5,431 nt of DNA, taken from the NCBI GenBank assembly GCA_012518155.1, contig JAAYTC010000076.1:1-5431 (forward strand), written 5' to 3'. Both the position numbers and the translations under genes were made by a program. Shown here piece after piece: positions 5,028 through 5,431 of this stretch (the stretch's first letter is position 1; each line of letters begins with the position of its first letter). Source of the DNA: Bacteroidales bacterium. GTDB lineage: Bacteria; Bacteroidota; Bacteroidia; Bacteroidales; Dysgonomonadaceae. The notes below the pieces were generated by a model. The model ran no database searches. It was not told the origin of the DNA and was given only the letters and a program-made list of their open reading frames with translations.

Positions 5028-5431
5028 ATGCAATTTCGTGACAAGATACTCTATCCGGCTTTTCGGAAGTCGGGCCCTACCACTTTGTGGTTACTAAAAA
5101 TTATCTTGCCCATATCGTTATTGGTGCGATTTCTGGACTATTTTGGTGCGATTGGCCTGATGGCCGATTACCTGGATCCTCTGTTTAATTACATGGGACT
5201 CCCTGGGAGTACCGCCATCGTGTTTGTAACCAGTATTTTCTTGCCGCTGTACGCGCCTTTGGCAATCATTACCTCCATGTCCATTACATTGAGGGAGCTC
5301 ACGATCTTGGCTCTTATGTGCCAAATAGCGCATAACCTGCCCGTGGAGAGCGCGGTACAGGCCCGAACAGGCACCACTTTTTGGGGAATGACCCTGCTGC
5401 GAATTGGAGCAAGCATCGCGACGGGAGTGGT
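5028..5431 (+). CDS. Nucleoside-recognition (Gate) domain membrane protein, N-terminal part
   Basis: The frame is open from ATG 5028 to the window end: 134 codons plus two bases. Hydrophobic segments lie at about 17-38, 60-80, 88-103 and 117-134. Features such as GLPGSTAIVFVTSIFLPLYA (57-76), the TLRE turn (87-90), and the conserved-looking HNLPVESAVQARTGT (102-116) in a membrane context fit the Gate / nucleoside-recognition domain group found in Bacteroidales, whose members are about 300 residues; the remainder is outside the window. Proteins of this group are annotated as nucleoside-recognition or spore-maturation-like, but their substrate is not established, and these species do not sporulate. 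The start is supported by AAAGGA (5013-5018) nine bases upstream. It lies 144 bp downstream of smpB on the same strand; whether it shares that transcript is unclear. Confidence 0.75.
   Translation, partial: MQFRDKILYPAFRKSGPTTLWLLKIILPISLLVRFLDYFGAIGLMADYLDPLFNYMGLPGSTAIVFVTSIFLPLYAPLAIITSMSITLRELTILALMCQIAHNLPVESAVQARTGTTFWGMTLLRIGASIATGV

Noticed and set aside
5118..5416. Minus-strand open frames under the Gate-domain gene
   Set aside because: They are shadows of the plus-strand membrane protein, with no start signals and implausible composition.

Overview
The window reads as chromosomal DNA from a member of the Bacteroidota, most likely the order Bacteroidales. Three things point there: promoter motifs of the Bacteroides type (TTG, about 20 nt, TAnnTTTG), few Shine-Dalgarno sequences, and gene families typical of the phylum (an ECF sigma factor with a membrane-bound beta-barrel partner, an acidic-start lipoprotein, a 67K-type SppA, and a small Yip1-family membrane protein next to smpB). 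I see no insertion sequence, CRISPR array, tRNA or rRNA, and no clear sign of recent transfer.

Layout. (1) 1-859, minus strand: the N-terminal half of sppA, a membrane-anchored signal peptide peptidase; the rest lies outside the window. (2) 860-1113: a divergent promoter region. Two back-to-back promoters, each with a perfect TAnnTTTG box, a TTG box and a 20-nt spacer, serve sppA (minus) and the sigma-factor operon (plus). The plus transcript has a leader of about 110-130 nt that can fold into two hairpins, the second terminator-like. (3) 1114-3730, plus: a three-gene unit of ECF sigma factor, anti-sigma-like inner-membrane protein with a C-terminal outer-membrane beta-barrel, and a lipoprotein. 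The first two genes overlap by ATGA, the third follows after 26 nt, and a strong intrinsic terminator closes the unit at 3756-3793. (4) 3852-4883, plus: a TACCTTTG promoter, a Yip1-family membrane protein and smpB (tmRNA-binding protein), joined by a one-base TAATG overlap. (5) 4884-5027: an intergenic stretch with an imperfect 20-nt tandem repeat and an inverted repeat. (6) 5028-5431, plus: the N-terminal part of a nucleoside-recognition (Gate) domain membrane protein, cut by the window end.

How the genes fit together. The central unit looks like an envelope-sensing module. The second protein has a short cytoplasmic segment resembling sigma-binding segments of Bacteroidota anti-sigma factors, one transmembrane helix, a linker of about 180 residues, and a predicted outer-membrane barrel ending in Phe. 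One polypeptide could therefore link the outer membrane to a cytoplasmic sigma factor. The co-transcribed lipoprotein may be a sensor partner or an effector. This is the most interesting feature of the window; the signal, the regulon and the lipoprotein's function cannot be told from sequence. SppA (membrane protein turnover) and SmpB (ribosome rescue) are housekeeping neighbours.
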